A stretch of DNA of 56,541 bases, taken from positions 1 through 56,541 of the forward strand of contig DATMFW010000073.1 in the NCBI GenBank assembly GCA_035556655.1, given 5' to 3'. Positions 39,506 to 48,104 of the stretch are shown here, in pieces. The position numbers and the translations under genes are program-made. The stretch comes from JBDSKH01 sp035556655 (GTDB lineage Bacteria; Actinomycetota; Actinomycetes; Actinomycetales; Microbacteriaceae). How positions within the stretch are numbered: position 1 is the stretch's first letter; each line of letters opens with the position of its first letter. The notes under the pieces are model-generated. The model was not told where the DNA came from. It ran no database searches and was given only the letters and a program-made list of their open reading frames with translations.

Positions 39506-40459
39506 TCACCCCTCGTGCCACCACCGCAGGACCCGCATCGCGCGCAGCGTGCTCCAGCGGCTGGGCGTGCCCTCGCCGCCCTCGAGTTCGATCAGCCGCG
39601 GGCCCTCGTGCGTGTTCTCGTGGCGCCACCGACCCTCGCCATCGCGCTTGGCCTCCAGCAGCCCGATCGCCTCGGCGCAGCGCGGGTCGGGGCGAGTGCC
39701 GTCCACGCGGGAGGCCTCGCGGAGATGGTCGAGCGCGCGCAGGATGTCGTAGAACCAGTACCCGGGGTAGGACAGCATCGTGAACCGGGGATCGGCGATC
39801 GACCCGTCGCTGCGGCGGCGGAATAGTCCGCGCTCCAGCAGGTACTCCTCGCCGCCGCGCCGCGCCTCGGTGATCCGGTCCACCGGCCCGCCTGCCTGCT
39901 GCCAGGCGAGCAGGCCCTCCAGAACGCAGATCGTCGAGTGGTACGACGACACCGGGCGGTTCTCGTCGGGAAAACAGTTCCAGCCGCCGTCGGGCAGCCG
40001 GCCGGCCAGCACGGTCTCGCCGACGTGCGACGGGTCCTCGCCGAAGTAGGTGGCGTTGGCGAGCGCGAGCCCGTTGATGCACGGCTCGGTCTCGCCGTGG
40101 AAATAGGTGTCCGGGTCGTCGGGCTCCCAGCGCACGTCGTCGCGGACCCGCCCGATCGCGGCCCGCACCCGGGCATCGTCCGGATGCGCACCCAGCTCGC
40201 GCAGCGACACGAGCGTGAAGTGCGTGGCGGTCCACGCATCGAAGAACGGCCGGTCTTCTCGTGCCCAGCCGGGACGGTAAGTGCCGCCGTCCCACCGGCC
40301 GTCGGGGTCCTGCAGGTCGAGGAGCGCGGCGCCCCACCCGGTCGAGGCGACGAGCGCGCGCTCGGCGGCCACCTCATCCGGCGGGGCGTCGAGGAGGTCG
40401 CGCTTCACCTGCCAGCGGATCGCCGGGTCGGAGTCGAGCAACCAGTCCAGAACCGTCAT
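39506..40459 (-). CDS. Prenyltransferase/squalene-cyclase-like alpha-toroid protein
   Basis: A 317-residue protein built of helical repeats with DGRW/DGGW signatures: LLDLQDPDGRWDGGTYRPGW, then RLPDGGWNCFPDENRPVSSY and KRDGEGRWRHENTHEG. This is the alpha/alpha barrel of terpene cyclases and prenyltransferases, but the DxDD and zinc motifs are not recognisable, so a catalytic role is doubtful. ATG 40459 has TACACT 6 nt upstream. It is convergent with the GntR-regulated hydrolase and may be unrelated to it. Confidence 0.75.
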   Translation of the reverse strand: MTVLDWLLDSDPAIRWQVKRDLLDAPPDEVAAERALVASTGWGAALLDLQDPDGRWDGGTYRPGWAREDRPFFDAWTATHFTLVSLRELGAHPDDARVRAAIGRVRDDVRWEPDDPDTYFHGETEPCINGLALANATYFGEDPSHVGETVLAGRLPDGGWNCFPDENRPVSSYHSTICVLEGLLAWQQAGGPVDRITEARRGGEEYLLERGLFRRRSDGSIADPRFTMLSYPGYWFYDILRALDHLREASRVDGTRPDPRCAEAIGLLEAKRDGEGRWRHENTHEGPRLIELEGGEGTPSRWSTLRAMRVLRWWHEG

Positions 40460-40484
40460 GCCCGGAGTGTAGGCGGAGCCGGCG

Positions 40485-40673
40485 TCAACCGACCCTCTCG
40501 GTGCGCAGCAGCCCGTCGGGACCGAAGACGTGGATCTCCGCCGAACCCGCGCGCTCGCCGATGTACCGGGCGAAGCGGACGGCGTCCCATTCGCTGCCCC
40601 AGAAGCTCGACTCGCGCTCGGGGGCCGAGACCGTCCACTGGCCGGCGGTGGGGACGACATGGATCTGCAGCAT
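40485..40673 (-). CDS. DUF2188-like small protein
   Basis: A 62-residue protein: MLQIHVVPTAGQWTVSAPER, then WDAVRFARYIGERAGSAEIH and VFGPDGLLRTERVG. The layout, a W-V strand, an alanine-rich helix and a closing DG turn, fits DUF2188. An upstream in-frame GTG (40694) is possible. Function unknown. It faces the same way as, and lies 25 bp upstream of, the alpha-toroid gene. Confidence 0.6.
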   Translation of the reverse strand: MLQIHVVPTAGQWTVSAPERESSFWGSEWDAVRFARYIGERAGSAEIHVFGPDGLLRTERVG

Positions 40674-40748
40674 GGCTCTGACGCTCAGCCTCACGCTGAA
40701 ATCCCGTCCCGTCCAGGGCTTGCCAAGCGCCCCGGAATGCGGCAGCGG

Positions 40749-41105
40749 TCAGCCGACGCGACGCAGCGTCTGCGGGGCGGGGAAGGGCAGCTCGAACCGC
40801 TCGGGGTCCGCGCCCACGGCCGACGCGCTGCCGAAGTCGTCGGCGACGACCACGATGCGGGCCGTGCTCACCTCGCCGATCCGCACGCGGCGCACCGCCG
40901 CATCCGTCGTCAGTTCGTAGCGGCCGGCGAGGTAGCCGATGCCGAGCGCCTCCAGCGTCTCCTCCGCCTCGAGCCAGTCGACGGGGCCGTCGCCGATGCG
41001 CCGGCCGAGCAGGTCGACGATGCCGAAGCCGTCGCCGTCGGGCACGATCCAGCCGACGCGCTCGCCGTCGCCGCGGCGGTGCTCGATCCAGTCGTCGGGT
41101 GCCAC
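40749..41105 (-). CDS. Conserved hypothetical protein
   Basis: A 118-residue soluble protein starting at GTG. It has an acidic N-terminal half (DDWIEHRRGDGERVGWIVPD, then GFGIVDLLGRRIGDGPVDWL) and beta-rich C-terminal half (VRRVRIGEVSTARIVVVADD, ending in LPFPAPQTLRRVG). I do not recognise a domain name. Good codon use and homolog-like architecture support a real gene. It lies 10 bp downstream of the hemerythrin gene, probably in one transcript. Confidence 0.68.
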   Translation of the reverse strand: MAPDDWIEHRRGDGERVGWIVPDGDGFGIVDLLGRRIGDGPVDWLEAEETLEALGIGYLAGRYELTTDAAVRRVRIGEVSTARIVVVADDFGSASAVGADPERFELPFPAPQTLRRVG

Positions 41106-41115
41106 GCGGGCGCCG

Positions 41116-41802
41116 CTAGCGGCCCTCGAGCGCCGCGCGGGTCTTGGCGTACTTCGGAGCGCCCACCAGCCTCCAGAGCAGCCGCACCGGACCGGGCAGG
41201 TTGTGCGTCAGCCACTCGGTGCCGCCGTCCGGCTGGCCGCGCAGGATCGCGCCGAGCATGTTCCAGGTCTGGCCCTTCGGGGTCGCCGCCCGGCCGTGCT
41301 CGGCGAACCACTCGACCTCCTTCTGGGTGATCACGGTCTCCATGACCGGCACGATATTGAGCTCCTCGTCGGGCAGGTGCACGTCGAGGGCCTCGTTGAT
41401 GCCGGCCAGGGCGGCGAGCACCGGCTCGGCGTCCTTCGTCGTGCCGGATGCGCGCCAGGCCGGCAGGGCCGCGTCCATCTTCTGCAGCTGGGCGAGCATC
41501 TGCGCATGATGGGCCTTCATCCGCTCGACATGCGGAGAGCACGACGGCGAACGCTCGACCAGCGGGCCCCAGAGGCGCTCGTCCTCACCCTCGTGGTGTG
41601 CGTGCAGCGACACCGACAGCAGGTGCAGCTGCGTCGCGATGACCTCAGCGTGCGCGGCGTCGCCGTCGGCGACACCCGACACCAGACCGGGCGCCTCCCC
41701 GAATCCGCTCGTGAAGAGGCGATGGATCTCGGCCATCCCGCCGGCGTCGCAGGTCTTCGCGGCGGGGGGCTCTCCGCTGGAGGGCAGGGCGGTGGCGGGC
41801 AT
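41116..41802 (-). CDS. Hemerythrin HHE-domain protein
   Basis: A 228-residue protein with the diiron four-helix bundle of HHE domains: HLLSVSLHAHHEGEDERLWG, HVERMKAHHAQMLAQLQKM and LDVHLPDEELNIVPVMETVI supply the usual His and carboxylate ligands. The C-terminal 60 residues (WNMLGAILRGQPDGGTEWLT, then PVRLLWRLVGAPKYAKTRAA) are an extension typical of actinobacterial members. Possible roles are oxygen, nitric oxide or oxidative-stress sensing. ATG 41802 has TAGTGT 7 nt upstream. Confidence 0.85.
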   Translation of the reverse strand: MPATALPSSGEPPAAKTCDAGGMAEIHRLFTSGFGEAPGLVSGVADGDAAHAEVIATQLHLLSVSLHAHHEGEDERLWGPLVERSPSCSPHVERMKAHHAQMLAQLQKMDAALPAWRASGTTKDAEPVLAALAGINEALDVHLPDEELNIVPVMETVITQKEVEWFAEHGRAATPKGQTWNMLGAILRGQPDGGTEWLTHNLPGPVRLLWRLVGAPKYAKTRAALEGR

Positions 41803-41828
41803 GGCCCGAACACTACTGCACGGGCGGT

Positions 41829-42284
41829 TCAGAACGCGGGCATGCCCTGCGCGGGGTCGAACGGCCGTGCCGCGGTCAGCACCACGAGCGCACCCTCGGG
41901 GGTGGTGACCTCCAGTTCGGTGGAGTTCCACGGACGCTCGTGCGGACCATTCGTCGAGCCTGGGCGCAGGGCCTCGCAACGCTCGGCGGCGGGCCGCAGC
42001 TCCGACAGCACGCACGCGAAGCTGAGCGCGATCGCCGAGGGTCCGGCGGTGCCTCCCGGAGCGAGCAGCACGTCCTGGAACGCCCAGCGGCGCAGATGCA
42101 CCAGCACGCCGGGCACCATGAACAGTTCCTCGAACCCCAGGCCGTCGGTCCAGAACCGCGCGGACTCCAGCAGGTCGAGGGTCGGGATGCGTGCGAACGC
42201 CGGCATGCCGTAGATCTCGCGGTAGATGCCGGGCGACTCGGCGTCGTCGGAGGGGAACGGGACGGGACTCGGATACTCAGTCAT
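41829..42284 (-). CDS. VOC-family (glyoxalase-like) protein under a MerR-type promoter
   Basis: A 151-residue single VOC domain: AFARIPTLDLLESARFWTDG, then LGFEELFMVPGVLVHLRRWA and ELEVTTPEGALVVLTAARPF. The first metal ligand position is not an obvious His. The gene is preceded by TTGACC, a 19-bp spacer with a dyad, and GACGCT 6 nt before the ATG. That geometry is characteristic of MerR-family control, although no MerR gene is in the window. It may sequester or modify a toxic compound. Confidence 0.75.
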   Translation of the reverse strand: MTEYPSPVPFPSDDAESPGIYREIYGMPAFARIPTLDLLESARFWTDGLGFEELFMVPGVLVHLRRWAFQDVLLAPGGTAGPSAIALSFACVLSELRPAAERCEALRPGSTNGPHERPWNSTELEVTTPEGALVVLTAARPFDPAQGMPAF

Positions 42285-42290
42285 CCGCCC

Positions 42291-42321
42291 AGCGTCGGGG
42301 TTGACGCTGCGGCAAGGTCAA
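42291..42321 (-). promoter_or_regulatory. MerR-type promoter with 19-bp spacer
   Basis: Read on the minus strand: -35 TTGACC (42316-42321), a spacer of exactly 19 nt, then -10-like GACGCT (42291-42296). The dyad TTGAC-N11-GTCAA lies between the elements, the place where MerR activators bind and untwist DNA. Confidence 0.65.
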
Positions 42322-43646
42322 GCGGGCGGCGCGGACGCCGTGTCGAGCCGGTAGAACAGGAACGGGATCGCGGACAGCAGGCAACTGACCGCCGGAACCA
42401 GGGTGATCCCGATCCAGACCGTGTCCTGCATGGTGCGCGTGACCTCCAGGCCGTCCTGATACCCGGCGAGCACCACCACGACCCCGAAGATCAGCGTGGC
42501 GAAGGCGCTCATCACCTTGGCGGTGAACGTCAGCGTCGCGAACGAGATGCCGTCGTTTCGGACGCCGGTGCGCCGCTCGGCCGCGTCCACCGCATCCGCG
42601 ATCATGCTGGGCTGCAGCACGTTGAAGACCCCGATCGCCACGCCGGTCAGGGCCATGAACACCAGCACGCTCACGATGTTCTGGAATCCGAACACGTACA
42701 TCAGCACCGAGATGAGCGCGCCGCCGATGCCGCAGGCGATGGCCAGCGTGCGCGCCGGCCAGACCCGCAGCAGGGCGGGCGTCGCGAACGACGAGATCAC
42801 CAGTCCGCCGATGATGCCGGCGCCGAGCAACGTGAACAGGCCCTCGTCGTCGTACGCGATCACGGCGAACACCGCGCCGCCGGCCTGCACGATGTAGCGG
42901 CCGAAGCCGAGCACCGACCCGAGCAGCACCAGCAGCAGCGGCGTGTTGCGAAACAGCGCCGCGAACAGCTGGCGGAAGTTCAGTTGCCTCTGGGCGGCGG
43001 CGCTCTCGCGCTCGCGGACGAAGAAGAACGCCAGCAGGTACAGGCCCATGCCGACGATCGCCACCAGCGCGATCGAGCGCGACCAGCCGTCGCCGGTGGT
43101 CTCGTCGGCGAGGCTCAGCAGCCGGGCGAGCTGCGGAAGGCCGAGGGTGGCGAGCCCGAGCGAGATGGCGCCGAACGCGCGCATGAATCCCACCACGCGG
43201 TTGCGGCGTGCGGGGTCGGGGAACGCCGACCCGACCAGGCCCCAGAGCGGCACGTCGCAGAAGGTGTAGACGAAGCCCCACACCACGTAGACGACGGCGA
43301 AGTAGAGCACCTCGCCGTCGCCGGCCAGCTCGGGCACCGCGAACAGCAGTGCCGTGAGCAGGGCGACCGGCGCGGCCGAGAACAGCACGAACGGCCGCAG
43401 CTTCCCCCAGCGGGTGCGGCTCATGTCGATGAGGCTGCCGACGATCGGGTCGGCGATGGCGTCGGCGATGCGGGTGATCGCGATGACGGTGGTGGCGATG
43501 GCGAGCTGCCCCGGCCCGAAGTGCGCGTATTGCAGCAGGTAGAGCAGCATGAACGTCGTCACGACGGTGTAGATGACGTTCTGCCCGGCGCCGGCGGTCA
43601 CGATCGCGGCGACCTGGGTTCGGGGTGACGGGGTCGTGGTGCTCAT
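42318..43646 (-). CDS. GPH-family sugar:cation symporter
   Basis: A 442-residue MFS/GPH (MelB-like) transporter with about 12 membrane segments. TRIADAIADPIVGSLIDMSR, followed by TRWGKLRPFVLF, is the GPH cation/sugar signature in TM2-loop; VVGFMRAFGAISLGLATLGL and ADAVDAAERRTGVRNDGISF mark the second half. Its ATG overlaps the GH38 stop, so it likely imports the glycoside or mannoside cleaved by that enzyme. The 3' end overlaps the region upstream of the VOC gene. Confidence 0.87.
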   Translation of the reverse strand: MSTTTPSPRTQVAAIVTAGAGQNVIYTVVTTFMLLYLLQYAHFGPGQLAIATTVIAITRIADAIADPIVGSLIDMSRTRWGKLRPFVLFSAAPVALLTALLFAVPELAGDGEVLYFAVVYVVWGFVYTFCDVPLWGLVGSAFPDPARRNRVVGFMRAFGAISLGLATLGLPQLARLLSLADETTGDGWSRSIALVAIVGMGLYLLAFFFVRERESAAAQRQLNFRQLFAALFRNTPLLLVLLGSVLGFGRYIVQAGGAVFAVIAYDDEGLFTLLGAGIIGGLVISSFATPALLRVWPARTLAIACGIGGALISVLMYVFGFQNIVSVLVFMALTGVAIGVFNVLQPSMIADAVDAAERRTGVRNDGISFATLTFTAKVMSAFATLIFGVVVVLAGYQDGLEVTRTMQDTVWIGITLVPAVSCLLSAIPFLFYRLDTASAPPA

Positions 43647-46567
43647 CGTGCCTCCAGGTGGATCGTCCTGATCTGGAACGGGCCGAACTCCAGCGCCGAC
43701 AGGTCGGCGGGGCCGATCGGCTTCTCGAGCAGGTTCGTCTCGGTGGCCCGCAGGTGCGGCAACGTCGTCGTGACGGCGGCGCGGCACACGCGCCCGAGGG
43801 ACTCGTAGAGCCGCAGCACGGTCCCGTTGCCGTTCTCGGCCGGCTTGATCGTCTCGATGATCACGCCGGGATCGGTGGTGCTCGCCACGCTCGGCAGCGC
43901 CGTTCCCGCGACCGGCAGCAGCGGATTGTTGAGGCGATAGCCCTCGCGCACCACCTTCGCCAGGTCGTCCGCCGCGTACGGCGTGAAGGCGTACGAGAAG
44001 TGGTGCGTTCCGCGGTCGGCGGTCTTGTCGGGGTAGGTCGGGGCCCGCAGCAGGGCGAGGCTGATGAGACCGCCCTTGGCGCGGTGACCGTACTTGCTGT
44101 CGTTGAGCAACGCGAACCCGGTAGTGCCGTCGTCGGTCGCGATCCACTTGTGGGCGACCACCTCGAACTGGGCGCGTTCGACGTCGTCGCGTTCGAGCAT
44201 CGTCCGCGCGATGTGCCCGAACTGGATCTCGCAGCGCGCCGTGTCGCCGACGTGAGCCGGGCGGAACTCGGCGCGCAGCATCCGGTGCCGGGCGTGCCAC
44301 TCGACGCGGGTGTCGAACCGCACGACATCGCTGCCGGCCTCCAGCACGACGCGCTGGTCGATGCTCACCACGCGCGAGCGGTATACCTGGGTGCGCACGA
44401 TCGTGGGGCCGTCGACGACCGTCCCGGTGTGACGCAGCGGGAGGGCCCGCGGGGTCCGCTGCGTGTACCGCTGGTCGATGTCCCACGCGTTGAACGGCCA
44501 GACGTAGGGGTCGCGGTGCAGCACCAGGCGCGACAGACCCCCGGCCGAGTGCTCGGTGCCGGAGGCGTCGCGGCACGACACGATCTCGCCGCTCGCGCCG
44601 AACCGCAGCGTGAGGATGCCGTTCGACATCGCGTCGTCGTCGAACGTCAGCCGCGGGTCGGGCTGCGATCTCGTCACCCGGGCCGAGGCGTAGGGCTCGG
44701 CCGTCGCCCGGACCCAGCCGTCGCGCGTGCGCACGTGCTCATCGCGCGCGACCCCGGTGAGGTTGATCAGGGGATCGTCTCCGGCGGGGAGCCGGCCGAG
44801 CATCGACCCGATGTGACCGTCGAGCTCGGCCGCGGTGTGTTCGAGCAGCTCGCGCGCTTCGCGGGCGACGCGTTCGATCGTCGAGCCGGGCAGGATGTCG
44901 TGGAAATGCCCGAGCAGGGTGTCGCGCCAGAGCGGTTCGAGCGCGGCACGGGGGTCGTCCCCGAGCATCGCGGCCAGCGCCTCGGCCTCGTGCAGCTTGC
45001 GCTCGACGACCCGGTTGCCCTTCTTGATCGCCGCCTGGGTCGTGTAGGTGCCCTGGTGGGTCTCGAGGTAGAGCTCCCCGGTGTGGGTGTGCAGCGCGCT
45101 CAGGTCGTGCCGCTCGAGGTCGTGGAAGAACTGCGTCGCCGTGCGGTACTCCACCCGCGGCAGCCCGCGCAGGTCGTGCTCGCGCGCCGTGAGTTCGAGG
45201 TGGATCTCGCCGGGGCCTCCGCCCCCGTCGCCCGAGCCGTAGATCAGCAGCGCGGTGTCGAGTGCCTTCTCCGGGTACTGCCGCAGCCCGGTGAGCAACC
45301 CGTCGGCCGCGCCGCGCGAGTTGTAGTCGCCCTCGGGCGCCATGTGCACGAGTACTTCGGACCCGTCGATGCCGCGCCAGGTGAAGGTGCGGTGGGGGAA
45401 GACCGTCACCGTGTTCCACGCGAGCTTGATCGTCATGAACCAGTCCATGCCGCTGCCCCGCAGCAGTTGCGGCAGGGAGCCCGTGTAGCCGAACGTGTCG
45501 GGCAGCCAGCACAGCCGCAGCTGCTCGTCGGTCAGGCCGAACTCCTGCTGCAGGAACCGCCGCCCGACGAGCGCCTGACGCACCAGCGACTCGCCGCCGG
45601 GCAGGTTCGTGTCGGTCTCGACCCAGAAGTTGCCCTGCAACTCGACGCGTCCGGCGGCGACCGCGGCGCGGAGGCGCTCGTAGATCGCCGGGTGCTGCTG
45701 TTTCATCCACAGCATCTGCTGGGGCTGGCTCGAGCCGAACAGGTAACCGTCCCGGGACTCGATCGTGTTCAGCGCCCGCGTGTAGGTGCGCGCCGCCTTG
45801 CGTTTCGTCTCGCGCAGGGGCCACAGCCAAGCCATGTCGAGGTGGGCGTGCCCGATCGCGCTGTACACGAAGTCGTCGCCGGAGCGGGCGGCGAGCGCGG
45901 GTGCGAGGGCGGAGCGGGCCCCTGCGAGATCGCGGGACCGGAAGCGCGCCCAGGCCGCGTCGAGGGCGCCGCGCAGCTCGCGGGCGAGCCCCGCATCCTC
46001 GGTGGCATCGGCGAGCACGGCGAGCGCGAGGTAGTCGTAATAGAGGGCGTACGCCTCGTCGTCGCGGGTGGCCAGGTGCGCGCCGCGGTACACGGCCCTG
46101 CCCACGGAATAGAGCAGGAATCCGTTGTAGGTGACATCGGCATAGAACTCGACCTTCCCCGAGCCCGTGTCGATGCCCGTGACAGGACGGTAGCCGCCGC
46201 CGGCGTGCGGCAGATCGCCTTGCTGGAAGACGGTGGTGACGGCATCCAGCACCTCGCCTGTGGGCGAGTAGACCAGACCCTCGCCGGCGATTCCGAGCAG
46301 CACGACGGGATCGGCGACCCCGGCCGGGACCTGCCCGGTGATCCGCAGCCAGCCGCAATCGAACACGCGGCCCCAGCGGGTGCCCGGGCGGATCGGCCGG
46401 AACGCCGCCCGATCGATCCCGTCGAACGGGACGGGCTCGGGCGAGGTCACGATCTCGGCGTCGAGGCGGGCAACCCGCGTGTAGATCCGCCCGCGGATCC
46501 GGCGCAACCGCGCGGTGTCCCGCGGCTGGCGCACCCGGAATCCGAGCACGAAGGTCAGGAGGCTCAC
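43643..46567 (-). CDS. GH38 alpha-mannosidase
   Basis: A 974-residue family 38 glycoside hydrolase without signal peptide, hence cytoplasmic. The catalytic domain starts at AIGHAHLDMAWLWPLRETKR (zinc ligands His240 and Asp244 region); the nucleophile is Asp357 in LCWLPDTFGYTGSLPQLLRG. ILPGSTIERVAREA and the C-terminal beta domains (GHIARTMLERDDVERAQFEV, GFALLNDSKYGHRA) follow family order and normal length. GTG overlaps the esterase stop and its own stop overlaps the transporter ATG, giving an esterase-mannosidase-symporter operon for a mannose-containing, perhaps acylated, oligosaccharide. Confidence 0.93.
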   Translation of the reverse strand: MSLLTFVLGFRVRQPRDTARLRRIRGRIYTRVARLDAEIVTSPEPVPFDGIDRAAFRPIRPGTRWGRVFDCGWLRITGQVPAGVADPVVLLGIAGEGLVYSPTGEVLDAVTTVFQQGDLPHAGGGYRPVTGIDTGSGKVEFYADVTYNGFLLYSVGRAVYRGAHLATRDDEAYALYYDYLALAVLADATEDAGLARELRGALDAAWARFRSRDLAGARSALAPALAARSGDDFVYSAIGHAHLDMAWLWPLRETKRKAARTYTRALNTIESRDGYLFGSSQPQQMLWMKQQHPAIYERLRAAVAAGRVELQGNFWVETDTNLPGGESLVRQALVGRRFLQQEFGLTDEQLRLCWLPDTFGYTGSLPQLLRGSGMDWFMTIKLAWNTVTVFPHRTFTWRGIDGSEVLVHMAPEGDYNSRGAADGLLTGLRQYPEKALDTALLIYGSGDGGGGPGEIHLELTAREHDLRGLPRVEYRTATQFFHDLERHDLSALHTHTGELYLETHQGTYTTQAAIKKGNRVVERKLHEAEALAAMLGDDPRAALEPLWRDTLLGHFHDILPGSTIERVAREARELLEHTAAELDGHIGSMLGRLPAGDDPLINLTGVARDEHVRTRDGWVRATAEPYASARVTRSQPDPRLTFDDDAMSNGILTLRFGASGEIVSCRDASGTEHSAGGLSRLVLHRDPYVWPFNAWDIDQRYTQRTPRALPLRHTGTVVDGPTIVRTQVYRSRVVSIDQRVVLEAGSDVVRFDTRVEWHARHRMLRAEFRPAHVGDTARCEIQFGHIARTMLERDDVERAQFEVVAHKWIATDDGTTGFALLNDSKYGHRAKGGLISLALLRAPTYPDKTADRGTHHFSYAFTPYAADDLAKVVREGYRLNNPLLPVAGTALPSVASTTDPGVIIETIKPAENGNGTVLRLYESLGRVCRAAVTTTLPHLRATETNLLEKPIGPADLSALEFGPFQIRTIHLEAR

Positions 46568-47460
46568 GCGCGCATCGCCGCCGCGAAGGTCTCGAGAACG
46601 GCGTCGACGGGTTCGAGCGAGGGCGCCCGGCCGAGGTAGCCGTGCACCATGCCCGCGGCGAGCGCGAGATGCGCCGGCACTGCGGCGTCGGTCAGCTGGC
46701 GGGCGAGCAACTCACCCGAGCCGCGCAGATCGTCGAACTCGGCCGGGGCGATCCAGGCCTCCGGCAGCCCGGCGAACGATCGCGGCACGACATCCTCGGG
46801 CAGCTCATCGAGCCGGCCGAGATAGTTCTGCAAGATCCCCGCCCGGTACTCGGCGGGGAAGCGCAGCATCGCCGGGACCGCATCCATCCCGGGGATCTCG
46901 AGCTCCGGTACCGGGTAATGCGCCAGCGGGTAGGCCAGCAGCATGCCGAGAGGCAGGGGCTCCCCGGAATCGCGCAGCCGCGTGCAGACGCCGAGGGCCA
47001 GGTTCGCTCCCACGCTCGCCCCGCCGATGAAGAGCCGGGCGAACCCCTGACCGCCGAGCCAGCGCCAGGCGGTCATGGCGTCCTCCAGCGGCGCGGGGTA
47101 ACGCACCCCGCCGACCGCCAGCCGGTATCCGGCCGACACCACGACGATCCCGGCCCGGGACGCCAGTTCGGCAGAGGGGATCACCGACTCGGTGTCCTCG
47201 ACCGAGCCCATCACGAATCCGCCGCCGTGCAGCCACAGCAGCCCGCCCGCGGGCGCTGCCGACCGGAAGATCTTCACCGGCACCCCGCCGGCGTCGGCGT
47301 CCTCGATGGTGATCCCGGCGGGCGGCACCCACGGCTCGGGGTCCTGCAGGTACCCGGCCAGTCGCTGCCCGTAGCGGTGCGGGTCGGCGAGTGCGGCCGC
47401 GAACGACGGGATGTCGCGGATCAGCTCGAACCGCTCCGCGAGCCACGGATGAATCGGCAT
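46564..47460 (-). CDS. HSL-family alpha/beta-hydrolase (esterase)
   Basis: A 298-residue esterase. The oxyanion motif is LLWLHGGGFVMGS, the nucleophile Ser sits in GGASVGANLA, the acid is in APAEFDDLRGSGE and the His in AAGMVHGYL, so the triad is complete. No signal peptide is seen. GGAGG precedes ATG 47460. As first gene of the GH38 operon it may remove acyl groups from the glycan before mannosidase action; that link is inferred only from context. Confidence 0.88.
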   Translation of the reverse strand: MPIHPWLAERFELIRDIPSFAAALADPHRYGQRLAGYLQDPEPWVPPAGITIEDADAGGVPVKIFRSAAPAGGLLWLHGGGFVMGSVEDTESVIPSAELASRAGIVVVSAGYRLAVGGVRYPAPLEDAMTAWRWLGGQGFARLFIGGASVGANLALGVCTRLRDSGEPLPLGMLLAYPLAHYPVPELEIPGMDAVPAMLRFPAEYRAGILQNYLGRLDELPEDVVPRSFAGLPEAWIAPAEFDDLRGSGELLARQLTDAAVPAHLALAAGMVHGYLGRAPSLEPVDAVLETFAAAMRA

Positions 47461-47520
47461 CGTCGCCTCCGTCGCCAGTCTGGCACGGGGGCGCGCGACG
47501 CACCCGAGGAGGTGGAGCGG

Positions 47521-47919
47521 TTAGGCCACGGTCTCCGCGTCGACGGCGGCGAACACCCGGCCGGCCCGCGCATGGCGATCCATCCGGCGGGCGAGGGTGG
47601 AGAGGTAGGCGGCATCGGCCGGGATCAGCACCCCGTCGCGCCCCTTGATGGTCAGGTGCTCTCCCGACGAACCGGTGAAGATCATGGATGCGGCAGCCGC
47701 CTCGATCCGCTCGCGCAACTCCAGCATCCCGGCCGCCACTTCGCGCCAGCGGTCCCGGGTCGCGTCGAGTCGCTCGAGCTCGGGCTGCACTCCCGAAGCG
47801 GCGTCGACCTCGCCGGCCACCGCGGCGAGCTGTGCCGACGCGACGAGGACCTTGCCGAGGCCGCGTGCCAGCTCGGGGGCCGGTTCGCCGAGCGGACGGC
47901 GGGATGAGATGAGGGTCAT
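47521..47919 (-). CDS. Conserved hypothetical protein
   Basis: A 132-residue soluble, mainly helical protein (LARGLGKVLVASAQLAAVAG, then RWREVAAGMLELRERIEAAA), ending with a beta-containing segment (MIFTGSSGEHLTIKGRDGVL, then IPADAAYLSTLARRMDRHAR). No known domain recognised. Its ATG shares a base with the stop of the small membrane-peptide gene upstream (TGATG), so the two are probably translated together. Confidence 0.55.
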   Translation of the reverse strand: MTLISSRRPLGEPAPELARGLGKVLVASAQLAAVAGEVDAASGVQPELERLDATRDRWREVAAGMLELRERIEAAAASMIFTGSSGEHLTIKGRDGVLIPADAAYLSTLARRMDRHARAGRVFAAVDAETVA

Positions 47920-48041
47920 CAGAAGCCCGTCCCCACCACGACGAGAGCCAGGCACGCCATCGCGACGGCGGCGGTGCCGCTCACGAGGGCGGCGATCAGC
48001 GGGAGTCGGCCTTCCGGCATGCGGTGAAGTGGTGCGCTCAT
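47919..48041 (-). CDS. 40-residue single-pass membrane peptide
   Basis: A very short gene: MSAPLHRMPEGRLPLIAALV, then SGTAAVAMACLALVVVGTGF. One hydrophobic helix of about 24 residues follows a short polar N-terminus. TACGGT (48049-48054, minus strand) ends 7 nt before the ATG, the leaderless pattern of this genome, and the stop overlaps the next ATG. These two signals are the main support. Function unknown. Confidence 0.5.
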   Translation of the reverse strand: MSAPLHRMPEGRLPLIAALVSGTAAVAMACLALVVVGTGF

Positions 48042-48104
48042 GCAGTTCACCGTACGGCGGCCCGGGTCGAGGGGGAGGGGTCTGGCGCGCAGGCCCGTGC
48101 TGTG

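Noticed and set aside
43625..46639. Open plus-strand frame of about 1000 codons opposite the GH38 gene
   Set aside because: Its translation is rich in Arg, Gly, Asp and Gln without any domain or hydrophobic pattern. It is the antisense shadow of a well-supported alpha-mannosidase in GC-rich DNA.
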